The position numbers and the translations under genes were made by a program. From VKMB-3413 sp041027365 (GTDB lineage Bacteria > Pseudomonadota > Alphaproteobacteria > Rhizobiales > Rhizobiaceae), in NCBI RefSeq assembly GCF_041027365.1, contig NZ_JBFTEH010000001.1, positions 248,001 through 312,000 on the forward strand: a stretch of DNA of 64,000 nucleotides, in the 5' to 3' direction. Every line of letters begins with the position of its first letter. Position 1 is the stretch's first letter. The notes below the pieces were generated by a model. That model made no database searches. It was not told the origin of the DNA and saw nothing but the letters and a program-made list of their open reading frames with translations. Below are positions 15,389 to 24,259 of this stretch, piece after piece.

Positions 15389-17074
15389 ATGGCGTTGGCA
15401 ATTGGCGGACAGGCACAACAGGTTCTCACCAACCTGCAGTCGCTCGGACCGCGCAAGCTGGCTGGTCTCGGGATCGTCGGCCTTCTGATCATCGCGCTCG
15501 TCGGCCTGGGAAGCTATTTCCTGTCGCGGCCGCAGATGGACACGCTGTATTCCGGTCTCGACCGCACGGACGTGACGCGAATCGGCGCTGCGCTGACCGA
15601 GGCCGGCATCCCCTTCGACGTGAACGCCAAGGGCGATGCGATCCTGACGCCGTTCTCGCAGACGGCGCCGGCCCGCATGCTGCTCGCCGAGAAGGGCCTG
15701 CCGCAGTCGCAGAACGCCGGCTACGAACTCTTCGACAATATCGGCTCGATCGGGCTGACCTCGTTCATGCAGCAGATCACCAAGGTCCGCGCGCTCGAGG
15801 GGGAACTGGCCCGGACCATCCAGACGCTGAAGAACGTGCGCGCCGCTCGCGTCCATATCGTGCTCGGCGACGACGGCTCCTATCGCCGTGAGCGGCAGAA
15901 GCCGTCGGCGAGCGTGGTGATCCGCACCGACAGCACCGGCGACTTCACTGCGGCTCAGTCGATCCGCTACCTCGTCGCCGCCGCGATCCCGTCGATGACG
16001 CCGGACGAGGTGACCATCCTCAACACCGACGGCACGCTGCTCGCCGCCGGCGACGACTCCGCCAATGCGGGGCCCGACAAGCTCTTCGGCATCGAGCGGA
16101 TCGTCTCCAAGAGCGTCGAGGACTCGATCCGGCGCACGCTCGCGCCCTATCTCGGCGTCGGCAACTTCCAGACCAGTGTCGTCGCGCGGCTCAACACCGA
16201 CAAGAAGCAGACGAACGAAAAGATCTTCGATCCGGACGGCCGCGTCGAGCGTTCGGTGCGCACGATCCGCGAGACCGGCCAGAGCCAGAATTCCTCGACC
16301 CAGGCCGCCGTCGGCGTGACGCAGGACATCCGCCCTGCCAATCAGACGACGCCGTCCAGCGGCGACACCTCCAAGCAGGCCAACGACCGGCGCGAGGACC
16401 TGACGAACTACGAGATCAACGAGAAGACGATCTCGACCACCAGCGAAGGCTATTCCGTCGATCGCCTGTCGATCGCCGTCGTCCTCAATCGCCAGCGGAT
16501 CAAGGAGTCGCTCGGCAAGAACGCGAGCGACGCCGACGTCGAGAAGCGGATCGGCGAGATCCAGGCGCTGGTCGCCTCCGCCGCCGGCCTGAACGAGAAG
16601 CGCGGCGACCAGCTGAAGGTGACCGCTGTCGACTTCATGGCCAGCGACACCGCTCTGGAGCCGGTTCCGGGCCCGGGCCTCGGCGAGATGTTCATGCGCC
16701 AGTCCGGCACGCTGATCAACGCGCTCACGCTCCTCGCCGTCGCCGTCCTCTTGATCTGGTTCGGCCTGAAGCCGGCGATCCGGGCGATCGCCGCGACCTC
16801 CCCGGCGGCCGAAGAGGGTGGCCTCGCCGCCCTCGGCCTCGGCGACGACGGGATGCCGGGCGGACTGGAACTCCCGGGCGGCTTCGACTTCGGCGCGGCT
16901 CAAGGTTCCGACGGTACATCCGAGCTCGGCGGCGTGCAGCCGGCGTTCCTCACGCAGTTCGACGATCCGCCGAAGGAGACGGCGCAACAGCGTCTCGAGC
17001 ATCTTCTGGACCTCGACGAGGCCCAGGCCGCCAACGTCCTGAAGCAGTGGATCCACCAGAAAGAGGCGGCCTAG
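15389..17074 (+). CDS. fliF: FliF, flagellar MS-ring protein
   Basis: Builds the MS ring, the base on which rod and export gate assemble. 561 residues from the ATG at 15389 (MALAIGGQAQ), with GCGGGGA just upstream; the longer open frame from 15278 has no family support. Two membrane helices (about residues 25-45 and 445-465) flank the large periplasmic ring domains (DTLYSGLDRTDVTRIGAALT, RAARVHIVLGDD, SVVIRTDSTGDFTAAQSIRY). The extreme C-terminus (RLEHLLDLDEAQAANVLKQW) is the FliG-binding segment. First gene of fliF-fliH-motB-motC-fliK. Confidence 0.97.
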   Translation: MALAIGGQAQQVLTNLQSLGPRKLAGLGIVGLLIIALVGLGSYFLSRPQMDTLYSGLDRTDVTRIGAALTEAGIPFDVNAKGDAILTPFSQTAPARMLLAEKGLPQSQNAGYELFDNIGSIGLTSFMQQITKVRALEGELARTIQTLKNVRAARVHIVLGDDGSYRRERQKPSASVVIRTDSTGDFTAAQSIRYLVAAAIPSMTPDEVTILNTDGTLLAAGDDSANAGPDKLFGIERIVSKSVEDSIRRTLAPYLGVGNFQTSVVARLNTDKKQTNEKIFDPDGRVERSVRTIRETGQSQNSSTQAAVGVTQDIRPANQTTPSSGDTSKQANDRREDLTNYEINEKTISTTSEGYSVDRLSIAVVLNRQRIKESLGKNASDADVEKRIGEIQALVASAAGLNEKRGDQLKVTAVDFMASDTALEPVPGPGLGEMFMRQSGTLINALTLLAVAVLLIWFGLKPAIRAIAATSPAAEEGGLAALGLGDDGMPGGLELPGGFDFGAAQGSDGTSELGGVQPAFLTQFDDPPKETAQQRLEHLLDLDEAQAANVLKQWIHQKEAA

Positions 17075-17077
17075 TCC

Positions 17078-17926
17078 ATGATCCCTCTCGCCCAATATCT
17101 CACCGAGTTCGAGGACAAGCAGAAGGCGCCGTTCCAGGGCTCCCAGCGGCCGCCGAAGGCGAAGAAGGCCCGGCCGGCGCCGTTCGAGCATCTCACCCTC
17201 GTCGCCGACCGCGAGACCCCGCGCGAGGATGCGCCGAACCTGCGCAGCGCCTCGGCCATTCCGCAGATGGCGGTCGACGGCGAGGCCCTGGCCTTCGATT
17301 CATCCGACCTGTCCGGCGACGGCACCCTCGATCTCTCGCCCGAGGACGGCGACGGCGGCTTCGGAGCCCTGACCGAGGAGGATCTCGATGCGGCCCGCGA
17401 AGCCGGCCGCGAAGAGGGACGCGAGGAGGGCCGTGAGGCCGCTCTGGCGGAAGGCGCCGAAGAAACTCGGCGCGCCGTCGCCGAGGCCGTCGCGGCCGAG
17501 CGTGCGCGCGCCGCAAAGGAGCAGGCCGAAGCGATCGAGGCGGCGCGGGCCGAATGGCTGGCCGGCGACGGCGAGCGGCTCGGGCGCACGGTGGCGGACC
17601 GGCTGGACCGGATCGAGTCGGCCGTCCGCATCTCATTTGCCAGCGTGCTGAAGCCTCTCGCGCTCGACGCCCGCAAGCGGCAGACCATGCTGGAGTTGGC
17701 CGGCGCGGTCGGCAGCCTCGCCCTCGACGGCGAGGCCCTGTCCCTGCATGCGACCGGTCCGAGCGACCTCGTCGAGGCGTTCAAGACGGCGCTCGAGGGC
17801 CGCAGCGCCTTCGTCACCTTCGAGGTCGACGAGGCGGCTTGCGACGTGCGCATCACCTGCGACCAGACGACGCTGGAGACGCGGCTCGCCGGCTGGCGCA
17901 CCGCCCTGGAAGAGGCGCTTTCGTGA
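17078..17926 (+). CDS. fliH: FliH-like export apparatus regulator
   Basis: 282-residue protein that looks like FliH, the dimeric regulator of the export ATPase FliI. The clue is a run of glycines at 4-residue spacing near residues 105-125 (REAGREEGREEGREAALAEG), the GxxxG repeat typical of FliH, followed by a long Ala/Glu/Arg helix (about 125-170) and a globular C-terminus (about 175-282) resembling a V-ATPase E-type domain. The N-terminal 100 residues are low-complexity and acidic. It lies 3 bases after fliF, whose partner complex it would serve. fliI is not in the window. Confidence 0.65.
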   Translation: MIPLAQYLTEFEDKQKAPFQGSQRPPKAKKARPAPFEHLTLVADRETPREDAPNLRSASAIPQMAVDGEALAFDSSDLSGDGTLDLSPEDGDGGFGALTEEDLDAAREAGREEGREEGREAALAEGAEETRRAVAEAVAAERARAAKEQAEAIEAARAEWLAGDGERLGRTVADRLDRIESAVRISFASVLKPLALDARKRQTMLELAGAVGSLALDGEALSLHATGPSDLVEAFKTALEGRSAFVTFEVDEAACDVRITCDQTTLETRLAGWRTALEEALS

Positions 17927-19158
17927 GCGGACCATCCGAAGCGGGTCACCTGGAGCACCAGGAGATCATCATCGTCAGACGCGGCCACGACGACCACGAC
18001 GACCATCACGGTGGCGTCTGGAAGATCGCGTTCGCCGACTTCATGACCGCGATGATGGCCTTCTTCCTGGTCATGTGGCTGACCAATGCGTCCGACACGG
18101 CCACCCGCAAGCAGGTCGCGCAGTACTTCAACCCGATCAAGCTCAGCGACCCGTCGCCTGCGACGCGCGGCCTCAAGCGGAAGGACGACGGCGCCGACCG
18201 CAAGGCCACGACCAACGGCGAGAGCGTCGCCGCGACGAACGGCGACCCGCACGGGAAGCCGCTGGCCGGCGACCAGAAGGGCGGCGAGGAGAAGGCGCTG
18301 TTCCGCGATCCGTATGCCGTGCTCGCCGAGATCGCCGCGCAGAGCACCTCGACCGGCAATGACGGAAGCAACGGCAAGCCCAACGGGTCGGGCCTTCCGG
18401 GCCTCAACGGCGGCGACGCCTATCGCGACCCGTTCGACCCGACCTCCTGGCAGCTGACGCCGAACCTCACCGAAAGCGGCGGCCGGCTGAAGGATCTGCC
18501 GCCGATCGAATTCCGCACCGCGGTCATACCGCCCGAAGATCCGATGACCGATCCGAAGGGCACGGATGTCGGAGCCGGGCCGAACGAGACGACGGCGCCC
18601 AAGGATGGCCCGAAGGCCGACAAGGCGGCCGTGCCCGCCGGGAAGGGCGGCAACACCACCAAGGACGGCAAGGGTGACAAGGAAGGCGCCGGCAAGAGCG
18701 ACGCGGAGAAGCTGAAGGCGGCCATCGACGCGAAGCTCGCCGACATGGGCAAGAACGTGCCCTCGCAGGTCGAGGTCAAGGCCGGCGACGGCGGCGTGAC
18801 GATCTCGCTTTCGGACGAGATCAGCACCGGGATGTTCGACATCGGCTCGGCTCGCCCGACGCCTGCCGCCGTCGAGATGATGGACAAGATCGCGACGGTG
18901 CTCGCCACCCGCAAGGGCGACATCACCATCCGCGGCTATACCGACGCGCGTCCGTTCAAGAGCCAGGACTACGACAACTGGCGCCTGTCCACCGCGCGCG
19001 CCCACATGGCCTATTACATGCTCGGGCGCGGCGGCCTGGACCTCGGCCGCGTCAAGGCGATCGAGGGCTTTGCCGACCGCAAGCTCAAGGACCCGGCCCA
19101 TCCCGAGGCGGCGGTGAACCGGCGCATCGAGATCCTGTTGACCGAGCCGACAAAATGA
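17923..19158 (+). CDS. motB: MotB, flagellar stator protein
   Basis: Stator subunit that anchors the motor to peptidoglycan and carries the proton-binding residue. Starts at a GTG overlapping the fliH-like stop (GTGA); 411 residues. A His/Asp-rich N-terminus (HDDHDDHHGG) precedes the single membrane helix FADFMTAMMAFFLVMWL, in which Asp39 is the channel aspartate. A long Gly/Lys-rich linker (about 75-265) leads to the OmpA-like peptidoglycan-binding domain (about 285-405, TIRGYTDARPFKSQDYDNWR). The rhizobial linker is the part usually bound by MotC. Confidence 0.95.
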   Translation: MSGPSEAGHLEHQEIIIVRRGHDDHDDHHGGVWKIAFADFMTAMMAFFLVMWLTNASDTATRKQVAQYFNPIKLSDPSPATRGLKRKDDGADRKATTNGESVAATNGDPHGKPLAGDQKGGEEKALFRDPYAVLAEIAAQSTSTGNDGSNGKPNGSGLPGLNGGDAYRDPFDPTSWQLTPNLTESGGRLKDLPPIEFRTAVIPPEDPMTDPKGTDVGAGPNETTAPKDGPKADKAAVPAGKGGNTTKDGKGDKEGAGKSDAEKLKAAIDAKLADMGKNVPSQVEVKAGDGGVTISLSDEISTGMFDIGSARPTPAAVEMMDKIATVLATRKGDITIRGYTDARPFKSQDYDNWRLSTARAHMAYYMLGRGGLDLGRVKAIEGFADRKLKDPAHPEAAVNRRIEILLTEPTK

Positions 19159-20552
19159 CAGGACGCCGTCGCCGCCGTTCCGGCCTGATCCTCGCGCTGC
19201 TCGCGTCCGGCGCGCTCGCCCCGTCGCTCGCGCGCGCGGACGGTCAGCCTCCGGTGGCGGCTGACGCGGTCGCCCGGCAGGTCCGGCAGGCGGGCGAGGA
19301 CGCGCAGCGTGGTGCCGTCGCCGAACCCGCCGGATCGCCATCCGGCCACGACGCACAGACATCTGGTCCCGACACCGGGGCGGAGGCCGCGGCTGCGCCG
19401 GAAGATGGCGCGGCCGGCACAGATGCGGCGGCGCACGGCACTGCGGCGACGGAGACGCGCCCGCCGCAGCCCTACGAGGTGATCCGCTCCCTGCAGTTCC
19501 TGCAGGACGAGATCGCCCAGGGCAACGCCAAGGCCATCCCGGTGCAGGCCCAGCTGCTGCGCTATTACGGGCCGACCTTCCTGCGTCAGCCGCTCGACGT
19601 CTGGAAGGACCCGCGCAACCTGCGGGCTCTGGCTCTCTACGCGCTCAGCGGCGGACCGCCGGACGTTCTGCGCGAGCTGATCGCCAAGCTTCAGCCGAAG
19701 GGGGACGACGAACTGCTGCTGGATGGCTCCCTGGCCTATGTCGAGAACCAGGTCGACAAGGCGATGAAGAAGCTGTCCGCGCTCGACCTCACCTTCGCCG
19801 AGCCGGATCTTGCCGGGCAGCTGAACCTCGCGCTCGCCCAGGTCGAGCAGCTGCGGGCGCCGGAGGATGCGCTGAAGCGGCTGGAGCAGGTGATGCTCGT
19901 CGCGCCGGGAACGCTGCTCGAGGAGGCGGCGCTGCGCATGGGCGTTCTCCTGGCGGAGCAGAACGGCGACCACGCCAAGGCGGACCGCTACGCCCGCCAG
20001 TATTTCGACCGGTACGGCAACTCGGTCTATGCCGGCAACTTCCGGGCGCGCTTCTCCGCAGTCTATGCCGAGCGCCCGGCCGGCACGGAACAGGATACGA
20101 TGGACACGGTCGCGGACTGCGTCGCCAAGCTGCCGACCAGCCAGCAGATCACGATCTACCTGGCCGTCGGTCGGCGTGCCCTCGTGGCCGGCAATCTGAC
20201 GCTTGCCGGGATCGCATCGAACAAGGCGCTCGCAATCCAGGACGGACCGAAGAAGGATCGCGAGCGCGCGCTCCTGTATCTTGCGGCTGCAACGCTGACG
20301 CATCGCGACAAGTCGGCGATCCAGACGGACCTCGAGGCGATCAACCCCGATGATCTCCACCCGGCCGACCGCAAGCTGTTTGCGGCGACGTCCGACGTCC
20401 TGAACCAGATCACCAAGCCGCTGATGATTTCGGCGGCACTGGAGGAAAGCGTGGCGCAGGAGCCGCCGCCGGTTCCCGATTCGGCGGTACTCGCACGCGG
20501 CGAGGAGCTCCTGAAGGCCGTCCGCGGCGATTTGGCGAAGACCAGCCAATGA
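19155..20552 (+). CDS. motC: MotC, periplasmic motor protein
   Basis: Rhizobia-specific periplasmic protein that binds MotB and is needed for rotation. 465 residues, a little longer than the S. meliloti protein (about 434, from memory). Twin-Arg-like basic start and signal peptide (about 1-28, ending SLARA), an Ala/Thr-rich disordered part to about residue 105, then a helical domain (PYEVIRSLQFLQDEIAQGNA; SGGPPDVLRELIAKLQPKGD). ATGA overlap with motB. Its chaperone MotE is encoded at 9256. Confidence 0.9.
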   Translation: MTGRRRRRSGLILALLASGALAPSLARADGQPPVAADAVARQVRQAGEDAQRGAVAEPAGSPSGHDAQTSGPDTGAEAAAAPEDGAAGTDAAAHGTAATETRPPQPYEVIRSLQFLQDEIAQGNAKAIPVQAQLLRYYGPTFLRQPLDVWKDPRNLRALALYALSGGPPDVLRELIAKLQPKGDDELLLDGSLAYVENQVDKAMKKLSALDLTFAEPDLAGQLNLALAQVEQLRAPEDALKRLEQVMLVAPGTLLEEAALRMGVLLAEQNGDHAKADRYARQYFDRYGNSVYAGNFRARFSAVYAERPAGTEQDTMDTVADCVAKLPTSQQITIYLAVGRRALVAGNLTLAGIASNKALAIQDGPKKDRERALLYLAAATLTHRDKSAIQTDLEAINPDDLHPADRKLFAATSDVLNQITKPLMISAALEESVAQEPPPVPDSAVLARGEELLKAVRGDLAKTSQ

Positions 20553-23185
20553 GGCTTCCGCCGCGATTGGACGCCGAGGCGGCGACCGCTTCCCTCAGCC
20601 GCCCGGCGCCCCGCCAGCCGGGCGCGTCGAAGTCGGGCGGCGACGGCTTTTCCGACCTGCTGCGGCGGGCGGCGAAGCAGGACGAGGCTGCGCGGCTCCC
20701 ACAGGGTGGCGAAAGGCGGGGTCGCGGAGGAGCCAGCGCTCCCGCTGCGAGCAGTATATCGCCAGTTCTGGCCGATCGGGCAGAACGTTCCGATGTGGTT
20801 GTCGCACCCTCAGCCATGAAAACGATGCTGCCTCACGGGATCGAACGGCAGAACGACAGACAAGGCGAAGGACCATCGAAACCCGCGGATGCGGACAGCC
20901 GCACGATGGCCTCGTCGCGTAACGAACCGGCTGCGCCGCGCAGATCCGGTTCGCAATTCAGTTCGTACGGAGCGGCGTCAGCCTTTCCGAGCATGACCGG
21001 CAGCGAGAGCGATGTGTCGTCGCTGCCGCAGGAGAGTGATGGCGTGAACCCGCAGAGAACAGTGTCAGCAGCCGACATCCAGGACTGGCCCTTGCGGTCC
21101 AGGCGGCAGATCGATCGCGGCCCCAAGACCAATGGGCACGACGGTGGCTTCCAGGCGCTGATCGCGCAGTCGGCCGGCGAGGCTTCCGAAGCCACCACGC
21201 GGACACCATCCAGCTCGTCGGCGGCGGAGACGAGGACGGATCCGTCCAAGCCGGCGGGCAAGCATGCTTCGAATGACGAGGCGGCGGCGCATGAGGATAC
21301 GGCGGCGCCGGTCGACCGGATGCGCGCGTCGATGAGCGCGCTGGCAAGCCTTCTGGCGGATGTCGGAGAGCGGCTGCACGACGGCGGCCGGATCGACGAG
21401 CGGCAGCGGGCAGGCGCGGAGGACGGCAAAAACGTTCCCGCTGATGCGACTTCGCAGCAGGCGCCGGACGCACACGGCGACGATGGCAGGCCGCATCGGA
21501 CGACCGCCTCGGCGGCGACGGCGATGGGGATGACGGGCCGGATATCGAAAGGGACAGTCGAACCGGGATCGGGACCGGCGTCCGCGGTGTCTTCCAAGGC
21601 GGACTATGCGACGATCGCCGACGCGCAGCCGGACGCGGATGCCGTTCAGCTGGCGCTCCTGTCCGGAGCGGCCGCTGCGGTGCAGCCGCAGCCCGCCTTC
21701 GCCGGGGTCCAGGGTGTCAACGCAACGGCGCCCGCGGCGACATCGCAGGACGATCACCTTTCCAAGGGAATGGCCGACACCGCGTCACCGGGCAAGGCGG
21801 ACGGCGTCTCCGCTGCGATCGATCACGCAGGATCCGCCGGCCCGCATGACGGCAGCTCGATGCCGGCTTTTCCCGCCGTCGGCAGAGGCGCCGCGGAGGC
21901 GACCATCGGCAGTCTTGCGACGGGCGCGGCCGCTGCATCCAGCGTGTCGCGCTTCGTGCGCGGGATCGGGGGCGACGCCGGGCCGCAGAGCGCGATTGCG
22001 GCCCGTGCCGACTTCGTCAGCATGCGCACCGACTTCGAGCCGGCGGGACGACGCGTGACGCGTCCCGATGCCGCTTCGGCCGAAACCGCACGCGCCACCG
22101 TCTCGCGCAGCCCGGGGCAGGGGCCGGCGAATGCACTTGCGGGCCAGCTCGCCGGCGCCGGCAACGCCGACCATGGCGGACGGCAGCCAGCGCCGATCCC
22201 GAACGTCGGCGGAACGCCCTCTTCGCAGAAGGGGGCAACCCTGCCGCAGCCAATGGGCGCGAACGGTGCGATATCCGGGGCGCAGACCCTGACGCCGTCG
22301 CACGTCCCGTCGGCCCGGCGCGGATCGGCTTCCGCTGTGCGCGGTTCGGATGCCGACCGTTCTGCGTCCCAGTCGGCCGGGACCGGGCAGGTCGTGACGA
22401 GCGTGCCCTCGGCGGCGATGGCCATGGCCGCCGTTCCGACTTCCGACCGCGATCCTGGCAGCCGCTCGGCGGAACGAAGGGCGGCCGCGGACGACCTGCA
22501 GGTGGCGGACGACCCGAAGACGGACGCGCTCGGCAACGACGCCGATGTCCGGACGGACAATCGCGCGGCAGTGCTCGGCGGATCCAGCGCCGCGACGCTC
22601 GCGGCGGCCGGATCGCCGACGCGCCAGGTCGCGAGCGCCGTGACGCAGGTGCTCCCGCATCTCGTTCCGCCGGGCAGCGCCCAGGCCGCGGCCGAGGATC
22701 GCACGCGGCTGCGGGCGGGCGGCGCGGCGCTGAAGACGATCCAGATCCAGCTGCAGCCGGAGCAGTTCGGCAAGGTGGACGTGACGATGCGGCTGGTCGA
22801 GGGGCATCTCCAGGTGCATCTCGAAGCGAGCGAGCCGGACACCGTCCTAAAGCTGAAGGACGACACCGAGGGCCTGAAGAAGCTGCTCGGCAAGGCAGGG
22901 TTCTCGCTCGACGACGCCGCGATCAGCATCGGGATCCGCGACCCGAATGCAGCCCGGCAGAATTCGGCGGCTCCCATGCCGCAGCCGAACGGGGGCGCCG
23001 GCGGCGGAGCCCAGCGCAACGACGCCGGCGCTTCGGCCGGCCAGAACTGGTCCGCCCAGAGCGGCCAGGGCGGATCGCGCGGCGGTGACGGCCGGCGCGC
23101 GCCGGCCGGCGGCGGAGCGGTTTCGCCGGAGCGGGTCGAGCCGAGCCGCCGGCGCTCGGATCTCGATCCGTCGGTCTATGTCTGA
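20549..23185 (+). CDS. fliK: FliK, hook-length control protein (rhizobial MotD type), unusually long
   Basis: Type III-secreted ruler that stops hook growth by acting on FlhB; in rhizobia the gene was first called motD. 878 residues, far above the roughly 475 of S. meliloti. Only the C-terminal part is recognisable: the hook-control domain at about 725-800 (TIQIQLQPEQFGKVDVTMRL, then LKDDTEGLKKLLGKAGFSLD). Everything before it is Ala/Ser/Gly/Pro-rich, low-complexity and without membrane segments, as expected of a ruler. ATGA overlap with motC. Confidence 0.85.
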   Translation: MRLPPRLDAEAATASLSRPAPRQPGASKSGGDGFSDLLRRAAKQDEAARLPQGGERRGRGGASAPAASSISPVLADRAERSDVVVAPSAMKTMLPHGIERQNDRQGEGPSKPADADSRTMASSRNEPAAPRRSGSQFSSYGAASAFPSMTGSESDVSSLPQESDGVNPQRTVSAADIQDWPLRSRRQIDRGPKTNGHDGGFQALIAQSAGEASEATTRTPSSSSAAETRTDPSKPAGKHASNDEAAAHEDTAAPVDRMRASMSALASLLADVGERLHDGGRIDERQRAGAEDGKNVPADATSQQAPDAHGDDGRPHRTTASAATAMGMTGRISKGTVEPGSGPASAVSSKADYATIADAQPDADAVQLALLSGAAAAVQPQPAFAGVQGVNATAPAATSQDDHLSKGMADTASPGKADGVSAAIDHAGSAGPHDGSSMPAFPAVGRGAAEATIGSLATGAAAASSVSRFVRGIGGDAGPQSAIAARADFVSMRTDFEPAGRRVTRPDAASAETARATVSRSPGQGPANALAGQLAGAGNADHGGRQPAPIPNVGGTPSSQKGATLPQPMGANGAISGAQTLTPSHVPSARRGSASAVRGSDADRSASQSAGTGQVVTSVPSAAMAMAAVPTSDRDPGSRSAERRAAADDLQVADDPKTDALGNDADVRTDNRAAVLGGSSAATLAAAGSPTRQVASAVTQVLPHLVPPGSAQAAAEDRTRLRAGGAALKTIQIQLQPEQFGKVDVTMRLVEGHLQVHLEASEPDTVLKLKDDTEGLKKLLGKAGFSLDDAAISIGIRDPNAARQNSAAPMPQPNGGAGGGAQRNDAGASAGQNWSAQSGQGGSRGGDGRRAPAGGGAVSPERVEPSRRRSDLDPSVYV

Positions 23186-23262
23186 TGCGCTTTGCGGGGG
23201 GCGGGTTCAGGCCCTGCCTTCTGCGGACCGGCAGACGGGCCAAGCGGGCGTCACCGCGCCCG

Positions 23263-23277
23263 TTAAGACTTCGTTAA
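23263..23277 (+). promoter_or_regulatory. TTAA-N7-TTAA site 1 upstream of ftcR
   Basis: TTAA GACTTCG TTAA, a perfect CtrA-type full site about 150 bases before the ftcR ATG. A further lone TTAA half-site follows at 23292-23295. Confidence 0.6.
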
Positions 23278-23330
23278 CCAAAAATATTTCGTTAAAGATC
23301 AGTGTGTTAGCGAAAAGCCGCAAGGGAGGG

Positions 23331-23345
23331 TTAACGAACCACTAA
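23331..23345 (+). promoter_or_regulatory. TTAA-N7-CTAA site 2 upstream of ftcR
   Basis: TTAA CGAACCA CTAA, one mismatch in the second half-site, about 80 bases before the ATG and 68 bases after site 1. Confidence 0.5.
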
Positions 23346-23376
23346 ATCTTGGGATAGGCGCAAGACTCGCGTCAGG

Positions 23377-23391
23377 TTACCTCTTGTTTAC
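23377..23391 (+). promoter_or_regulatory. TTAC-N7-TTAC site 3 upstream of ftcR
   Basis: TTAC CTCTTGT TTAC ends 32 bases before the ATG. At this distance occupation could repress or autoregulate. Also matches the TTTAC element of the flagellin promoters. Confidence 0.5.
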
Positions 23392-23423
23392 CAACAGCGC
23401 GGCGGCGGCCTTGGAGGGGTAAA

Positions 23424-24095
23424 ATGATCGTAGTGGTTGATAATCGTGAGCTTGTGACGAGCGGCTACCAGTCTCTGTTCGCACGTGAAGGCGTGTCGGC
23501 GGCGGGCTTCGGTGCCGAGGAATTCCGCGACTGGGTCGAGACGGCGCCGGATGCCGATCTTTCGGCGGTCGAGGCGTTCCTGCTCGGCGATTTCGACGAC
23601 CGCGCGGTCTCGCCGCGGCTGATCCGCGCCCGTTCGAAGGCGCCGCTGATCGCGCTCTCCGAAAGCCGCAACCTCGACGGCACGCTCGACCTCTTCGCGG
23701 CCGGCGTCGACGACGTCGTCGCCAAGCCCGTGCATGTGAAGGAAATCCTCGCCCGGGTGGGCGCCATCCGCCGGCGTGAGGCCAGCGAGGCGGCCCAGAC
23801 CGTCGTCGGCGAGATCGCCGTCTTTCAGGACGGCCGCGACGCCGAGGTCGCCGGCAAGCCGATGGCTCTGCCGCGGCGCGAGCGCCGCATCCTGGAATAT
23901 CTGGTGGCCAATCGCGGCCGGCGCGTCTCCAAGCAGCAGCTCTTCAACGCCATCTACGGCATCTTCGACGAGAACGTCGAAGAGAACGTCATCGAGAGCC
24001 ACATCTCCAAGCTGCGCAAGAAGCTGAAGATGCGGCTCGGCTACGATCCGGTCTCCTCCAAGCGATATCTCGGATACGGCATCGGGGTAGAGTAA
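23424..24095 (+). CDS. ftcR: FtcR/Rem-type flagellar transcription regulator
   Basis: Master activator of flagellar genes in Brucella (FtcR) and S. meliloti (Rem). 223 residues: receiver-like domain (1-115) and OmpR-type winged helix (about 130-223, PRRERRILEYLVANRGRRVS; VIESHISKLRKKL). The receiver is atypical: where the phosphate-accepting Asp should end strand 3, the sequence is AVEAFLLGD, with Glu in place. It starts MIVVVDNREL, as in the Rem family. No kinase gene is adjacent. GGAGG precedes the ATG by 8 bases; three TTAA-N7-TTAA-like sites lie upstream and a terminator downstream, so it is a stand-alone unit. Confidence 0.92.
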   Translation: MIVVVDNRELVTSGYQSLFAREGVSAAGFGAEEFRDWVETAPDADLSAVEAFLLGDFDDRAVSPRLIRARSKAPLIALSESRNLDGTLDLFAAGVDDVVAKPVHVKEILARVGAIRRREASEAAQTVVGEIAVFQDGRDAEVAGKPMALPRRERRILEYLVANRGRRVSKQQLFNAIYGIFDENVEENVIESHISKLRKKLKMRLGYDPVSSKRYLGYGIGVE

Positions 24096-24127
24096 AGAAA
24101 CTTCCTTAATTAAGTACTAACAAAGAG

Positions 24128-24154
24128 CGCCTCGCATGAACATCATGCGGGGCG
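24128..24154 (+). terminator. Hairpin terminator after ftcR
   Basis: CGCCTCGCATGA / TCATGCGGGGCG stem (12 pairs, one G-T) with a 3-base loop, 32 bases after the stop, followed by TTCGCGTTT. Probable terminator with a weak T-run. Confidence 0.75.
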
Positions 24155-24259
24155 TTCGCGTTTGCAGGCGATTACTTCCACGCGGGGGCGATCCGACAGC
24201 TAGAGACAAGCTTCCGTGCCTATTGCTGCGGCCGTATGGACGGCACGGAGCACCAGGCC

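Noticed and set aside
13867..15492. Long open frame on the minus strand opposite the second flagellin (541 codons)
   Set aside because: Arg/Gly/Asp-rich translation without family features; a frame shadow of a GC-rich gene with strong codon bias. The flagellin on the + strand is beyond doubt.
15308..19362. Minus-strand frames opposite fliF, fliH and motB (627 and 763 codons)
   Set aside because: No domain or signal peptide, composition typical of antisense frames; the + strand genes are well identified.
24096..24120. TTAATTAAGTACTAA after ftcR as another TTAA-N7 site
   Set aside because: It formally fits TTAA-N7-CTAA but lies directly after the ftcR stop and before its terminator, so it is unlikely to be a promoter element for flgE.
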